From positions 434,001 to 498,000 of the forward strand of contig NZ_PVTH01000001.1 of the NCBI RefSeq assembly GCF_003002875.1: a stretch of 64,000 nt of DNA, written 5' to 3'. Below, piece by piece: positions 7,464 through 16,590 of the stretch. How positions within the stretch are numbered: the stretch's first letter is position 1; each line of letters starts with the position of its first letter. Source of the DNA: Arcticibacter pallidicorallinus (lineage in GTDB: Bacteria > Bacteroidota > Bacteroidia > Sphingobacteriales > Sphingobacteriaceae). Position numbers and translations under genes: made by a program. The notes beneath the pieces were generated by a model, which saw nothing but the letters and a program-made list of their open reading frames with translations, had not been told where the DNA came from and made no database searches.

Positions 7464-10022
7464 ATGGAAATCGAGAATCTCTCTGAAATCAAGACCACAT
7501 ATTCTGCGGACGAAGCCTATCAAAAGTCTCTTGTTTACTTCAAGGGCGATGATTTGGCAGCGCGGGTTTGGGTAAATAAATACGCGTTGAAAGATTCGTA
7601 CGGAGCCATTTACGAAGCTACACCTGATGATATGCATCGCCGTATTGCTTCTGAAATTGCGCGGATAGATCAACGATATCCAAACGCCCTGACTGAAGAT
7701 GAAATCTTCGAACTAATAAGGGATTTTAAGTATATCATTCCTCAGGGAAGTCCAATGACCGGTATAGGTAATCCTTATCAGATTGCCTCCCTGTCAAACT
7801 GTTTTGTTATCGGTAATAATGGCGAATCCGACTCTTACGGTGGGATCATGAAGATCGACCAGGAGCAGGTACAGTTGATGAAAAGACGTGGTGGAGTGGG
7901 TCATGACCTGTCACATATCCGTCCGAAGGGCTCTCCTGTAAAGAATTCGGCACTGACCTCTACCGGAATTGTTCCATTCATGGAACGTTTCTCCAATTCA
8001 ACTCGCGAGGTAGCTCAGGACGGAAGAAGAGGAGCACTGATGCTTTCGGTGGCTATTAAACATCCGGATTCTGAAGGTTTCATTGACGCCAAAATGGAGC
8101 AAGGCAAGGTTACGGGAGCAAACGTGTCTGTACGTATTGACGATGAATTTATGCGTGCTGTAGAAGAAAAACGCAGTTACGTTCAACAATATCCTATCCA
8201 CGGAAACGATACCTTATATCAAAAAGAGATCGATCCGACGCTGTTGTGGAAGAAAATCGTTCACAATGCATGGCGCTCGGCTGAACCAGGAATCTTATTC
8301 TGGGATACGATCATTCGGGAGTCGGTGCCAGATTGCTATGCAGACTTAGGTTACCGTACCGTTTCTACCAATCCGTGTGGTGAAATTCCATTGTGTCCGT
8401 ATGACTCATGCCGCTTGCTGGCCATCAACCTGTTCTCCTATGTAGAGAAACCGTTCACGAAGGATGCGTATTTCAACTGGGAGCTGTTTAAAAAGCATAT
8501 CCATGCCGCCCAGCGTATGATGGACGATATTATCGACCTGGAGCTGGAGAAGATCGACGCTATCCTGAAAAAGATCGACGACGATCCGGAAGAGGCTGAG
8601 GTGAAACGTACCGAGAGAAACCTGTGGCTGAATATTCAGACCAAGGCAAACGAAGGACGCAGAACAGGTATCGGCATCACAGCAGAAGGCGATATGCTTG
8701 CGGCCCTGGGTCTCCGTTACGGCAGTGACGAGGGAACTAAGTTTGCGGTAGAAATTCACAAGAACATCGCAATCGAGGCGTACCGCGCTTCTGTAATGAC
8801 GGCAAAAGAAAGAGGCCCGTTTGCAATTTTTGATGCTGAAAGAGAGAAGAACAATCCTTTCATTCAGCGTTTAAAAGAAGCAGACCCTGAGCTTTATTTC
8901 CAGATGCTGGAGCATGGTCGTCGTAACATTGCCTTGCTGACCATCGCACCTACCGGAACCACCAGTTTGATGTCGCAGACCAGCTCGGGTATTGAGCCGG
9001 TGTTCATGCCGGTTTATAAGAGAAGAAGAAAGGTTAATCCGAATGATAAGGAAGTACGCGTTGACTTTGTTGACGAAGTAGGCGATTCCTGGGAAGAATA
9101 TGTGGTTTTCCACCACCGTTTCAAGCAGTGGATGGAAGTGAATGGCCATGATCTGACCAAGAACTACGGACAGAAAGAGCTTGATGACCTGGTGAAGCAA
9201 TCGCCTTATTACAAGGCTACATCCAACGATGTCGATTACCATAAGAAGGTTCAGATGCAGGGAGAGATCCAGAAATGGGTTGACCACTCGATCAGCGTGA
9301 CCATTAATATGCCGGAGGATGTTACCGAGGAACTGGTAGGGCAGCTATACATGGAGGCCTGGAAGGCCGGATGTAAAGGTGTTACGGTCTATAGAGACGG
9401 ATCACGTTCAGGGGTGTTGATTTCAAATTCGGAGAAAGAGGCCAAGGCTGAAGAGGATGAAAAGAATCATGCGAGCTTCCCGGTAATACGGCCTGTCGTT
9501 CTTGAGGCTGACGTGGTACGCTTCCAGAATAACCGTGATAAATGGATCGCCTTCATCGGTTTGATTGACGGAAGACCTTATGAAATTTTCACCGGTTTTC
9601 TGGATGATGAGGATGGTATCCTGATTCCGAGATGGGTTAACGAGGGTCTGATCATTAAGAACAGAGAGGCTGACGGAAGTTCAAGATATGACTTCCAGTA
9701 TCAGAATAAGCGCGGACATAAGACTACTATTGAAGGTCTGTCTTATAAGTTTAACCCGGAATACTGGAACTATGCGAAGTTAATTTCCAGTACGTTGAGA
9801 CATGGAATGGCGATTGAGAAAGTGGTTGATCTGATTAATAGCCTTCAATTGGATGAATCCATCAATACCTGGAAAAATGGTGTTGCGCGTGCTTTGAAGC
9901 GTTATATTCCGGATGGAACAGAAGCTAAGAAACAAAAATGTCAGAACTGTAATTCTACCAACCTGCTTTATCAGGAAGGTTGTCTAACCTGTAAAGATTG
10001 CGGTTCGTCTAAATGCGGATAA
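7464..10022 (+). CDS. nrdJ: Adenosylcobalamin-dependent (class II) ribonucleotide reductase
   Basis: Reduces ribonucleotides to deoxyribonucleotides using a 5'-deoxyadenosyl/thiyl radical, needing no oxygen and no second subunit. In the 852 residues, NPCGE (303-307) carries the thiyl Cys305 with Asn303 and Glu307. Cys113 (SNCFVIG) and Cys316 sit where the redox-active pair is found in class II enzymes (Cys316 is 11 residues after the thiyl Cys, as in the Lactobacillus enzyme). Other conserved blocks are GGVGHDLSHIRPKGS (143-157) and TIAPTGTTSLMSQTSSG. After about residue 660 comes a TSCPD-like C-terminal domain, and the tail has CQNC, CLTCKDC and KCG cysteines that probably bind zinc or re-reduce the active site. 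It stands alone between the repeat-rich gap and a strong terminator. No nrdA/nrdB pair is in the window. Confidence 0.95.
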   Translation: MEIENLSEIKTTYSADEAYQKSLVYFKGDDLAARVWVNKYALKDSYGAIYEATPDDMHRRIASEIARIDQRYPNALTEDEIFELIRDFKYIIPQGSPMTGIGNPYQIASLSNCFVIGNNGESDSYGGIMKIDQEQVQLMKRRGGVGHDLSHIRPKGSPVKNSALTSTGIVPFMERFSNSTREVAQDGRRGALMLSVAIKHPDSEGFIDAKMEQGKVTGANVSVRIDDEFMRAVEEKRSYVQQYPIHGNDTLYQKEIDPTLLWKKIVHNAWRSAEPGILFWDTIIRESVPDCYADLGYRTVSTNPCGEIPLCPYDSCRLLAINLFSYVEKPFTKDAYFNWELFKKHIHAAQRMMDDIIDLELEKIDAILKKIDDDPEEAEVKRTERNLWLNIQTKANEGRRTGIGITAEGDMLAALGLRYGSDEGTKFAVEIHKNIAIEAYRASVMTAKERGPFAIFDAEREKNNPFIQRLKEADPELYFQMLEHGRRNIALLTIAPTGTTSLMSQTSSGIEPVFMPVYKRRRKVNPNDKEVRVDFVDEVGDSWEEYVVFHHRFKQWMEVNGHDLTKNYGQKELDDLVKQSPYYKATSNDVDYHKKVQMQGEIQKWVDHSISVTINMPEDVTEELVGQLYMEAWKAGCKGVTVYRDGSRSGVLISNSEKEAKAEEDEKNHASFPVIRPVVLEADVVRFQNNRDKWIAFIGLIDGRPYEIFTGFLDDEDGILIPRWVNEGLIIKNREADGSSRYDFQYQNKRGHKTTIEGLSYKFNPEYWNYAKLISSTLRHGMAIEKVVDLINSLQLDESINTWKNGVARALKRYIPDGTEAKKQKCQNCNSTNLLYQEGCLTCKDCGSSKCG

Positions 10023-10049
10023 TGCTGTAATCGGTCTGATTATTGTTAA

Positions 10050-10087
10050 AAAAAGCCCTTTCAGTCTGCGGATTGAAAGGGCTTTTT
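10050..10087 (+). terminator. Intrinsic terminator of nrdJ
   Basis: AAAAAGCCCTTTCA (10050-10063) pairs perfectly with TGAAAGGGCTTTTT (10074-10087) across a 10-base loop and ends in a T run. It lies 28 bp after the stop. Confidence 0.93.
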
Positions 10088-10123
10088 AGTATGTTTAGCT
10101 CTCCAAAAAAACCTAAAATCTAT

Positions 10124-12121
10124 ATGAAAGTAAGAACTGAACTTTCTCTGAGGCATGCTTTTATGATGCTTCCTTTGCTGTTAAGCGCTAATCTTCACGC
10201 TAAAGTTAAGTTGCCTTCGGTGTTCGGAGACAATATGGTTTTTCAGCAGAAGACTGAGGCTGCGGTTTGGGGGAAAACCGACCCCGGCAAAACGGTGGAA
10301 CTGGTGCCGGGCTGGAGCAAGAAAACCTATACGGGAAAAGCCGATGCAAAGGGTAATTGGAAGATCTTGATGCCCACCCCATCTTACGGGGGACCTTATA
10401 CGCTAAAGATATCCGACGGGGAGCAGTTAATACTCAATAACGTTTTGATCGGAGAAGTATGGGTTTGCTCAGGCCAGTCTAACATGGAGATGCCGCTTGC
10501 CGGCTGGGGACGGATTAATAACTACCAGCAGGAAATCGCTGCAGCGTCTTATCCGAATATACGTTTGCTGCAGGTAGAGCGTGAGACGAGTCTGACTCCG
10601 CAGGAGGATGCCAAAGTATGGGAGGGCGGCTGGCAGGCATGTAGTCCGGCCAGTGTTCCAGGGTTCTCATCGGTAGCGTATTTTTTCGCAAGGGATATCT
10701 ATAAGAAGACGGGGGTGCCTATTGGCTTGATCCATACGTCATGGGGTGGTACGATCGCCGAAGCCTGGACGAGCGGTGGAGCACTGAAAAAGATGGCTGA
10801 TTTCAAAGATATGGTTGTGCAGATGGAAACCTCGCAAGCAAATGAGAACGGCAAACCTTTCAAGCAGCAGATGGAGGAATGGGAAGCTTCAGTGAAGACC
10901 CGGGATGGTGGCTTTAAGGCCGGTTCGGCCATTTGGGCCGCTTCTTCATTGGATGATGTATCATGGAAGAAAATAGACGTTCCGGGCTTTTGGGAACGGA
11001 CGGCTCTGCCCGCTTTCGATGGAGTGGTTTGGTTCAGAAAAAAGATCACTATACCTGCATCATGGGCCGGGAAGGAGCTTGAAATTGATCTAGGTGTAAT
11101 CGATGATGACGACATTACCTATTTTAACGGTCAGGTGATCGGTGCGACGCAGGGCTATAATAAGCCGAGAGTCTACACGGTGCCGGCAGCGGCGGTAAAG
11201 GGTACTGAAGCCGTGATTGCAGTAAGGGTGTTTGATTCTACAGGTGAGGGTGGCTTTTCGAGCGATAAAAACACGATGGCAGTGATTGGGGGAAATGGTG
11301 AGCGTATATCGTTAGACGGCGACTGGCAATACAAAGAGGGCTTTAATCTGAAAGACGTTCCGGCTATGCCGGTTTCCAAAGAAGGACCCAACAGACCAAT
11401 GGTGTTGTACAATGCCATGATTCACCCTTTCATTCAGTTTTCGATCCGGGGTGCGATCTGGTACCAGGGAGAGAGTAATGTCGGAAGGGCTTATCAGTAT
11501 CGGGAGTTGTTTCCGCTGATGATTAGCGACTGGAGGGAGAAGTGGGGCAGGGGAGACTTTCCTTTTTACTTTGTGCAGCTGGCTAATTTCATGAAAGTGA
11601 ATGATCAGCCTGAGGCTACAGGTTGGGCGGCCTTAAGAGAAGCTCAACTTCAGACCTTGTCATTGCCGAATACGGGTATGGCAGTGAGTATTGATATTGG
11701 TGATGGAGAGGATATCCACCCTAAAAATAAACAGGATGTGGGTGGCAGGCTCGCGCTGATTGCGCTGGCTAATACCTATGGTGAGAAAGTTCAGTTTTCG
11801 GGACCTCTGTTTAAAACGAGTCAGGTAAAGGGCAAAGAGATGATTCTCAGCTTTACACATGCCGATGGGGGACTTCGTTCCAGCGATGGTAAGCCCTTAA
11901 CTGGTTTTGCTGTGGCCGGCGAGGACCAGAAATTCTATTGGGCAGATGCAAAGATACAGGGTAATCAGGTCGTGGTAAGCAGCGAGCGGGTGGCTAAACC
12001 TGTGGCGATAAGGTATGCCTGGGCGAATAATCCGGTTTGCAATCTGGTGAATGAGGCCGGCCTGCCTGCATCGCCTTTCCGGACAGACAGTTGGTTTGAT
12101 CCTTCCTATGGGCAGCGATAG
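10124..12121 (+). CDS. Secreted sialate O-acetylesterase-type (SASA) carbohydrate esterase
   Basis: Removes acyl (usually acetyl) groups from sugars in acetylated polysaccharides or sialic acids. The 665-residue protein starts at 10124, because the upstream open frame runs back into the nrdJ terminator; MKVRTELSL then leads a signal peptide ending near LHAKV. SGQSNMEMP (116-124) holds the catalytic Ser119; GTIAEAW, IWYQGESN and DIHPKNK (with the catalytic Asp/His) are the other SASA blocks. The middle section (about 270-390) resembles a beta-sandwich of the kind inserted in this family (ending around VIAVRVFD). It is bounded by two strong terminators, so it is a single-gene unit; TATGTTTA (10090-10097) is a 7/8 -7 box. 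Next to a GH28, an O-acetylated pectin is a plausible substrate, but sialic acid cannot be excluded. Confidence 0.85.
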   Translation: MKVRTELSLRHAFMMLPLLLSANLHAKVKLPSVFGDNMVFQQKTEAAVWGKTDPGKTVELVPGWSKKTYTGKADAKGNWKILMPTPSYGGPYTLKISDGEQLILNNVLIGEVWVCSGQSNMEMPLAGWGRINNYQQEIAAASYPNIRLLQVERETSLTPQEDAKVWEGGWQACSPASVPGFSSVAYFFARDIYKKTGVPIGLIHTSWGGTIAEAWTSGGALKKMADFKDMVVQMETSQANENGKPFKQQMEEWEASVKTRDGGFKAGSAIWAASSLDDVSWKKIDVPGFWERTALPAFDGVVWFRKKITIPASWAGKELEIDLGVIDDDDITYFNGQVIGATQGYNKPRVYTVPAAAVKGTEAVIAVRVFDSTGEGGFSSDKNTMAVIGGNGERISLDGDWQYKEGFNLKDVPAMPVSKEGPNRPMVLYNAMIHPFIQFSIRGAIWYQGESNVGRAYQYRELFPLMISDWREKWGRGDFPFYFVQLANFMKVNDQPEATGWAALREAQLQTLSLPNTGMAVSIDIGDGEDIHPKNKQDVGGRLALIALANTYGEKVQFSGPLFKTSQVKGKEMILSFTHADGGLRSSDGKPLTGFAVAGEDQKFYWADAKIQGNQVVVSSERVAKPVAIRYAWANNPVCNLVNEAGLPASPFRTDSWFDPSYGQR

Positions 12122-12140
12122 TCTTTAGTTTGAGAGCACT

Positions 12141-12197
12141 AAAAACGGTCGGCGTAACAGCTTATTTACCAAGTTCGCTGTTATGCCGGCCGTTTTG
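12141..12197 (+). terminator. Intrinsic terminator after the SASA esterase
   Basis: AAAACGGTCGGCGTAACAGC (12142-12161) pairs with GCTGTTATGCCGGCCGTTTT (12177-12196) with two wobble or mismatched positions, across a 15-base loop. A T-rich tail follows. Its position shows that the GH28 gene cannot start at the ATG at 12183. Confidence 0.88.
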
Positions 12198-12215
12198 TTT
12201 ACATATTTGAATTAC

Positions 12216-13862
12216 ATGAAAACCCAATTATTTATCTTACTTTCTGTGGCCCTGGGCCTCGGAGCTCAGGCTCAGAACTCAGCGACACCTCAAAACTATT
12301 CATGGGATAACCTCCCCAAAGTAACCAGACCAGTTTTTAAAGCCGACACGATCAATATTGTCAAGTATGGCGCCGTGCCTGACGGCAGGACGCTGAACAC
12401 CCGGTTTATCAACCAGGCAATAGAAGATTGCAACAAAAAAGGAGGCGGAGTAGTCTTGATTCCAGCAGGTCTTTGGATAAGTGGACCAATTTATTTGAAG
12501 AGTAATGTTAATCTTCATGTTGCGAAGAGTGCGACATTGTTTTTTACTGATGATAAATCGCAGTATAAGATCGTCGAAGGCGAGTACGAGGGTAGAAAGG
12601 TCGCCAGAAATGAGTCTCCTATATTCGGACAGGACCTGGAGAATATTGCTATCACCGGGAAGGGAATAATCGACGGAAATGGCGATGTGTGGAGAGCCGT
12701 GCATCAAAGTCAGCTCCCACCGCCGGATTGGAAAAAGAAGGTGGCTTCCGGAGGAGTGGTGAGTGATGATGGTAAGACCTGGTATCCTAGTCAGCAGTTT
12801 AAGGAAGCCAGCGCACAGAAAAAGAGCATGCTGCTGGTACCGGGAAAACCGCTTTCCGCTTTTGAAGACATGAAGGATGTTTTGCGGCCCAACCTTCTGG
12901 TGTTGAACAATTGCAAAAAGGTGCTTATAGAAGGGGTTATTTTGCAAAATTCTGCTGCATGGTGCTTACATCCCATCCTTTGCGAAGACCTTACCATCAG
13001 TGACGTGATGGTAAAGAACCCTGATTATGCGCATAATGGTGACGGGATGGATATCGAGTCATGCCGCAATTTCATCATTGAAAACAGTATTCTCGATGTT
13101 GGCGATGATGCTATTTGTATCAAGTCAGGTAAAGATGAGGAAGGTAGAAAACGCGGCAGACCAACGGAGAATGGAATTATTCGTGGTAACACCGTATATA
13201 AAGGGCACGGCGGCGTTGTTGTGGGAAGTGAGATGAGCGGAGGTGCACGAAACCTTTTCATTGAGAACTGCAGTTTCCTGGGCACGGATAAGGGATTAAG
13301 GTTCAAGTCGACAAGAGGCAGAGGGGGAGTGGTCGAAAATATCTACGCTCGCAATCTTTATATGAAAGATATTATACAGGAAGCTGTATTCTTTGATATG
13401 CACTATTTTGTAAAGTTCATTACGGATAGCGAACGTGATACCCGTCCGGTTGTGAACGAAGGGACACCCGTTTTCAGAAACATGGTGTTCGAAAATATCG
13501 CGTGTAGTGGAGCGAATACGGCTTTGTTCATAAGAGGGCTGTCTGAAATGCCTATTCAGAATATTACGCTGAAGAATTCAGTTTTTAAGTCAACTGTTGG
13601 GGTTGAACTCATCGAAGCAAGTAATATTCATATTGAGAACGTACAGCTGCATACAAATCCTTCGAAGCCGTTGGTTTCTGTCAATACGGCAAGGAACGTA
13701 ACGATTGACGGATTGAAATACGCTTCCGGACTAGGCGTATTGCTGAAGGCAGATGGAAAGGACAATCAGAAGATCAGTATTAGAAATACTGATACAAAAT
13801 CGGCAAAGCAGGCTCTCGAACTGACGGGCGGTGCGGTTAAGGGGCAGGTGGTGTTTAGATAG
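12216..13862 (+). CDS. Secreted GH28 polygalacturonase-family hydrolase
   Basis: Hydrolyses galacturonic-acid linkages in pectin (polygalacturonan or rhamnogalacturonan). The 548-residue protein starts at 12216 with MKTQLFILLSVALG and a signal peptide ending AQAQ. It is a right-handed beta-helix with the GH28 motifs: HNGDGMDIES, then VGDDAICIKSG (the paired Asp catalytic residues), GHGGVVVGSEMSGG, and RFKSTRGRGG. The N-terminal part (about 45-65, TINIVKYGAVPDG) is the usual pectate-lyase-like cap. It follows the SASA esterase but is cut off from it by a terminator, and it has its own terminator. Exo/endo preference and exact pectin type cannot be told. Confidence 0.92.
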   Translation: MKTQLFILLSVALGLGAQAQNSATPQNYSWDNLPKVTRPVFKADTINIVKYGAVPDGRTLNTRFINQAIEDCNKKGGGVVLIPAGLWISGPIYLKSNVNLHVAKSATLFFTDDKSQYKIVEGEYEGRKVARNESPIFGQDLENIAITGKGIIDGNGDVWRAVHQSQLPPPDWKKKVASGGVVSDDGKTWYPSQQFKEASAQKKSMLLVPGKPLSAFEDMKDVLRPNLLVLNNCKKVLIEGVILQNSAAWCLHPILCEDLTISDVMVKNPDYAHNGDGMDIESCRNFIIENSILDVGDDAICIKSGKDEEGRKRGRPTENGIIRGNTVYKGHGGVVVGSEMSGGARNLFIENCSFLGTDKGLRFKSTRGRGGVVENIYARNLYMKDIIQEAVFFDMHYFVKFITDSERDTRPVVNEGTPVFRNMVFENIACSGANTALFIRGLSEMPIQNITLKNSVFKSTVGVELIEASNIHIENVQLHTNPSKPLVSVNTARNVTIDGLKYASGLGVLLKADGKDNQKISIRNTDTKSAKQALELTGGAVKGQVVFR

Positions 13863-13878
13863 CGTGTGACGAAAACAG

Positions 13879-13915
13879 AAAAGCCGTCTTAGCGATATGT
13901 TAAGACGGCTTTTTT
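13879..13915 (+). terminator. Intrinsic terminator of the GH28 gene
   Basis: AAAAGCCGTCTTA (13879-13891) pairs with TAAGACGGCTTTT (13901-13913) across a 9-base loop and is followed by a T run. It also lies just downstream of the convergent tRNA gene, which it may serve on the other strand. Confidence 0.92.
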
Positions 13916-13932
13916 GTTTTTGATATTCTGTG

Positions 13933-14004
13933 TGTTCCCGACGAGATTCGAACTCATATCTTTAGAACCGGAATCTAAAATTCTATCCATTGAACTACGG
14001 GAAC
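13933..14004 (-). tRNA. tRNA-Arg(CCG)
   Basis: On the minus strand the acceptor arms GTTCCCG/CGGGAAC pair perfectly with discriminator A. The D arm is GTTC-AATGGATA-GAAT, the anticodon stem TTAGA/TCTAA encloses TTCCGGT (anticodon CCG), and the T arm is ATGAG-TTCGAAT-CTCGT. Length is 72 bases and no CCA is encoded. It reads the rare CGG codon. Confidence 0.95.
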
Positions 14005-14262
14005 AGAGTGGGCAAATATAGTAATCTAGGCTTAGTATTTTTAGATTTTTGTAAAATTCAAGAACAGGCAGTTTATGTAAGCGGCCACATCGTCTAAATG
14101 ACATTGGATGTTGAATAAAGCTTGCGTTGATGTAATATTCTCATAATTTTGCCAGACCCATTTATAAACCAAAGAAACCTTTACTTTGCAGTCCATTGAC
14201 GAATTGAGTGAGTCTAAAGACGATGTTTTGCAGTGAAGTGTTTGCGATAACCAGAACCCCAG

Positions 14263-16203
14263 ATGAGATGCGCAAAAAGCAGTAACTTTGCTTACAGTAG
14301 ATTTATCTTTCTCGCCACCTTTATTTTACTCTATTCCTGTAAAAGCGAGTTATTCTCACAAGAACTGGTCTCGATCAAGGATCATGTGCCTCAACATATC
14401 TTTTCTTATAATGAGATTGAGATGTACGAGGATCCTGAAGGTACCTTGCAAATGTCGGAGGTTCTTAAACCTGCGATAGACACACTATTTAAGAAGAGCA
14501 GATCTTACACACCGAAGATCTTTAATTTTAAGTCCTACTATTGGTTTAAAATCAGGGTCCGTTCTCTCCCTTCGTCGAAGAAGAACTGGATGCTGGAGTT
14601 TTTTGACCAAACGATAGATGAGATAACACTATACGCTCCGGATCAGTATAAAAGATATACTGCTTACCATTTTGGAGATCGCTACCCTTTTCGTCATCGA
14701 ACGTTTCAGCATAAAAACTTCACCTTTAATCTCGATCCTTCCGTAACAGGTGACAATGTCTATTACGTCAGATTAAAGTCGTCACAATCTGCCAGCGTCA
14801 TCATCGTATTAAGAAATGTTGAACGGTTTGTCGAGTATGCGATCGAGGAGTACATGATCTTCGGGATATTTTACGGGATGATTATTGTTTTCAGCCTGTA
14901 TAATATACTCATGTTCTTTGCAGTCAGGCAGAAGCAATATCTGTACTACGTACTTTACAATTTGAGTATTGGATTGTATGAGATGTGTATTGACGGTATT
15001 GCATTTCAATATCTGTGGCCGAATTACCCCGACTGGAACCAGTATTCTTACGGGATTGCTTTGTTCTCGAGTAGCGTCTTCGCTCTGTTGTTCGCATCGA
15101 GCTTTTTATATCTCAAAGCTAAGTTCCCCAGGCTTTATCACCTCATCAACGTAGTGATCTTACTGAGGATAGCGTTCCTGCTAGCTTGTTTAATAGATAA
15201 GAACTTGTTTACCTATAAGATTGTCGAGGTAGTGCCGACTTTGGCAGCCTTGTATGCGGGGATTTATGTGTGGAAGAGTGGCTATCGTCCTGCCCGTTTC
15301 TTCGTGATCGGCTATTTGTTTCTATTACTTGGAATAGTGGTGAAAATTCTGATCCTCTTTAACGTAAACTGGTTGCCATACGGCCCTGTTACCCATTACA
15401 GTTTGAGCTTTTGCTTCGTGATGGAGATGGTCCTTGTTTCCTTTGCGATAGGAGATAATGTTGCTCACCTAAAGAGGAAGAAGGTCAAGGCTCAAAGGAG
15501 AATGATACATCAGCTGCAGGTCAACGAAAAGCTCAAAGACACCCTTAACAAAGAACTCAGCACCCTGGTGGATAAAAGAACCAGACAGCTCGTGGAGAAG
15601 GCCTCTATTATTGAACAGCAAAACGCGGAGCTCTCTGATGCTAATGCGTTGCTAGAAAAGCAGTCTGCAGAAATTTCCCGTATAAACGGCCTGCTGCAGC
15701 AGGATAACCAAAATCTGCACGTGAATATTGAAAAGGTTACGCGTGCACGCGTCATGTCCCAGGACGTAGACTTTAGTGAGTTTAGTGAGATCTATCCAGA
15801 CCGCGAAACGTGCTTCAAATTTTTATCAGACTTAAAATGGGCAGAAGGTTATAGTTGCAAAAAATGTGGAAACACCAATTATCTTCATGGACAGCTCCCT
15901 TACAGCCGCCGCTGCACCAAATGCAGGTATGAAGAGTCGGTAATAGCAAACACAATATTTCAGAACAGCCGGATACCAATTAATAAGGCTTTTTACATGT
16001 TGTTTCTTGTATATAGCACCAAAGGAAAGATCTCATCACATAAATTGTCAGAGATCCTGGAGATTCGACAGAGCACCTGCTGGTCTTACAGCAGCAGAAT
16101 GAAAAAGGTAATGGAAGATCGAAAGAAGGATATCAAGAACGCCGGCGACCGGGGATGGAGTAAACTTGTTCTGGATTACCCCATCATTTTTTCCGAGAAA
16201 TAA
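14263..16203 (+). CDS. 7TMR-DISM membrane receptor fused to an IS1595-type zinc ribbon
   Basis: A 646-residue protein with an unusual order of parts. An N-terminal signal or anchor segment (about 12-26) precedes an extracytoplasmic 7TMR-DISMED2-like sensory beta-domain (about 40-190). Seven hydrophobic segments follow (about 195-400: GIFYGMIIVFSLYNILMFF and on). Then comes a long coiled coil (about 402-495) and a C-terminal zinc ribbon with CKKC (Cys532, Cys535) and CTKC (Cys551, Cys554). The zinc ribbon runs into NTIFQNSRIPINKAFYMLF and a helix-turn-helix-like KLSEILEIRQSTCWSYSSRM; this is how IS1595-family transposases begin, but no DDE catalytic domain follows. 7TMR-DISM receptors usually end in kinase or cyclase domains; here the output could be direct DNA binding. 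It precedes the uronate PUL on the same strand and is a candidate regulator of it. Confidence 0.85.
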   Translation: MRCAKSSNFAYSRFIFLATFILLYSCKSELFSQELVSIKDHVPQHIFSYNEIEMYEDPEGTLQMSEVLKPAIDTLFKKSRSYTPKIFNFKSYYWFKIRVRSLPSSKKNWMLEFFDQTIDEITLYAPDQYKRYTAYHFGDRYPFRHRTFQHKNFTFNLDPSVTGDNVYYVRLKSSQSASVIIVLRNVERFVEYAIEEYMIFGIFYGMIIVFSLYNILMFFAVRQKQYLYYVLYNLSIGLYEMCIDGIAFQYLWPNYPDWNQYSYGIALFSSSVFALLFASSFLYLKAKFPRLYHLINVVILLRIAFLLACLIDKNLFTYKIVEVVPTLAALYAGIYVWKSGYRPARFFVIGYLFLLLGIVVKILILFNVNWLPYGPVTHYSLSFCFVMEMVLVSFAIGDNVAHLKRKKVKAQRRMIHQLQVNEKLKDTLNKELSTLVDKRTRQLVEKASIIEQQNAELSDANALLEKQSAEISRINGLLQQDNQNLHVNIEKVTRARVMSQDVDFSEFSEIYPDRETCFKFLSDLKWAEGYSCKKCGNTNYLHGQLPYSRRCTKCRYEESVIANTIFQNSRIPINKAFYMLFLVYSTKGKISSHKLSEILEIRQSTCWSYSSRMKKVMEDRKKDIKNAGDRGWSKLVLDYPIIFSEK

Positions 16204-16590
16204 GAAAATTTTCATTTATTTCATTGCTATCCAAGCGTATCATGATACGCTTGGATACTCTCGGTGTAAAGCGGTTTGGCGCTAACTATCAGTGTAATAG
16301 GAAATGGACGTTATTGCAAATATGCGTATCGGTTTGTTTGTAACTCTCTAAATAACAGGCATTTATAATTATTTTCATTGTTTTTATTGCTAACATTGCC
16401 TTACATTTGACTAGCCCAATTCTAAAACTAATATTGTCAAAATGAATTAAAGACTCCATGCAATTTTCCAGAGCCTCTGAAACCAGGTTGCAGGCGCCTG
16501 AACTCAATAACCAACCAATAATTAACCGATTATTAAGCGCTGTTGTGTGACGAAGACTGACACCTTAATAACAAAAGCCAATTATGTTAT
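16204..16590. other. 387-bp intergenic stretch before the uronate PUL
   Basis: No gene is supported; a 72-codon open frame on the minus strand has no recognisable features. The stretch contains the 30-bp perfect palindrome just after the 7TMR-DISM stop, then AT-rich sequence leading to susC. I could not find a clean TTTG/TAnnTTTG promoter pair here, so the PUL promoter stays unlocated. Confidence 0.5.
16228..16257. promoter_or_regulatory. 30-bp perfect palindrome
   Basis: The half-site TATCCAAGCGTATCA is followed at once by its exact reverse complement with no spacer. It begins 25 bp after the stop of the 7TMR-DISM gene. As RNA it would make a 13-pair stem with a CATG loop but no U run follows (next bases CTCTCGG), so it is either an operator or an atypical terminator. 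Confidence 0.75.

Noticed and set aside
10043-10123. Upstream extension of the SASA esterase gene
   Set aside because: Its codons run through the nrdJ terminator hairpin, and the signal peptide begins at 10124.
12183-12215. Upstream start for the GH28 gene
   Set aside because: This ATG is inside the terminator stem; the next ATG (12216) gives a proper signal peptide.
12300-12947. 215-codon open frame opposite GH28
   Set aside because: Antisense shadow of a clear GH28; no family features.
14263-16203. IS1595-family insertion sequence
   Set aside because: Only the transposase N-terminal zinc ribbon is present, fused in frame to a receptor; no DDE domain or terminal inverted repeats were found.
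16289-16507. 72-codon minus-strand frame ahead of the uronate susC
   Set aside because: No recognisable domain, no promoter, and it overlaps likely regulatory DNA.
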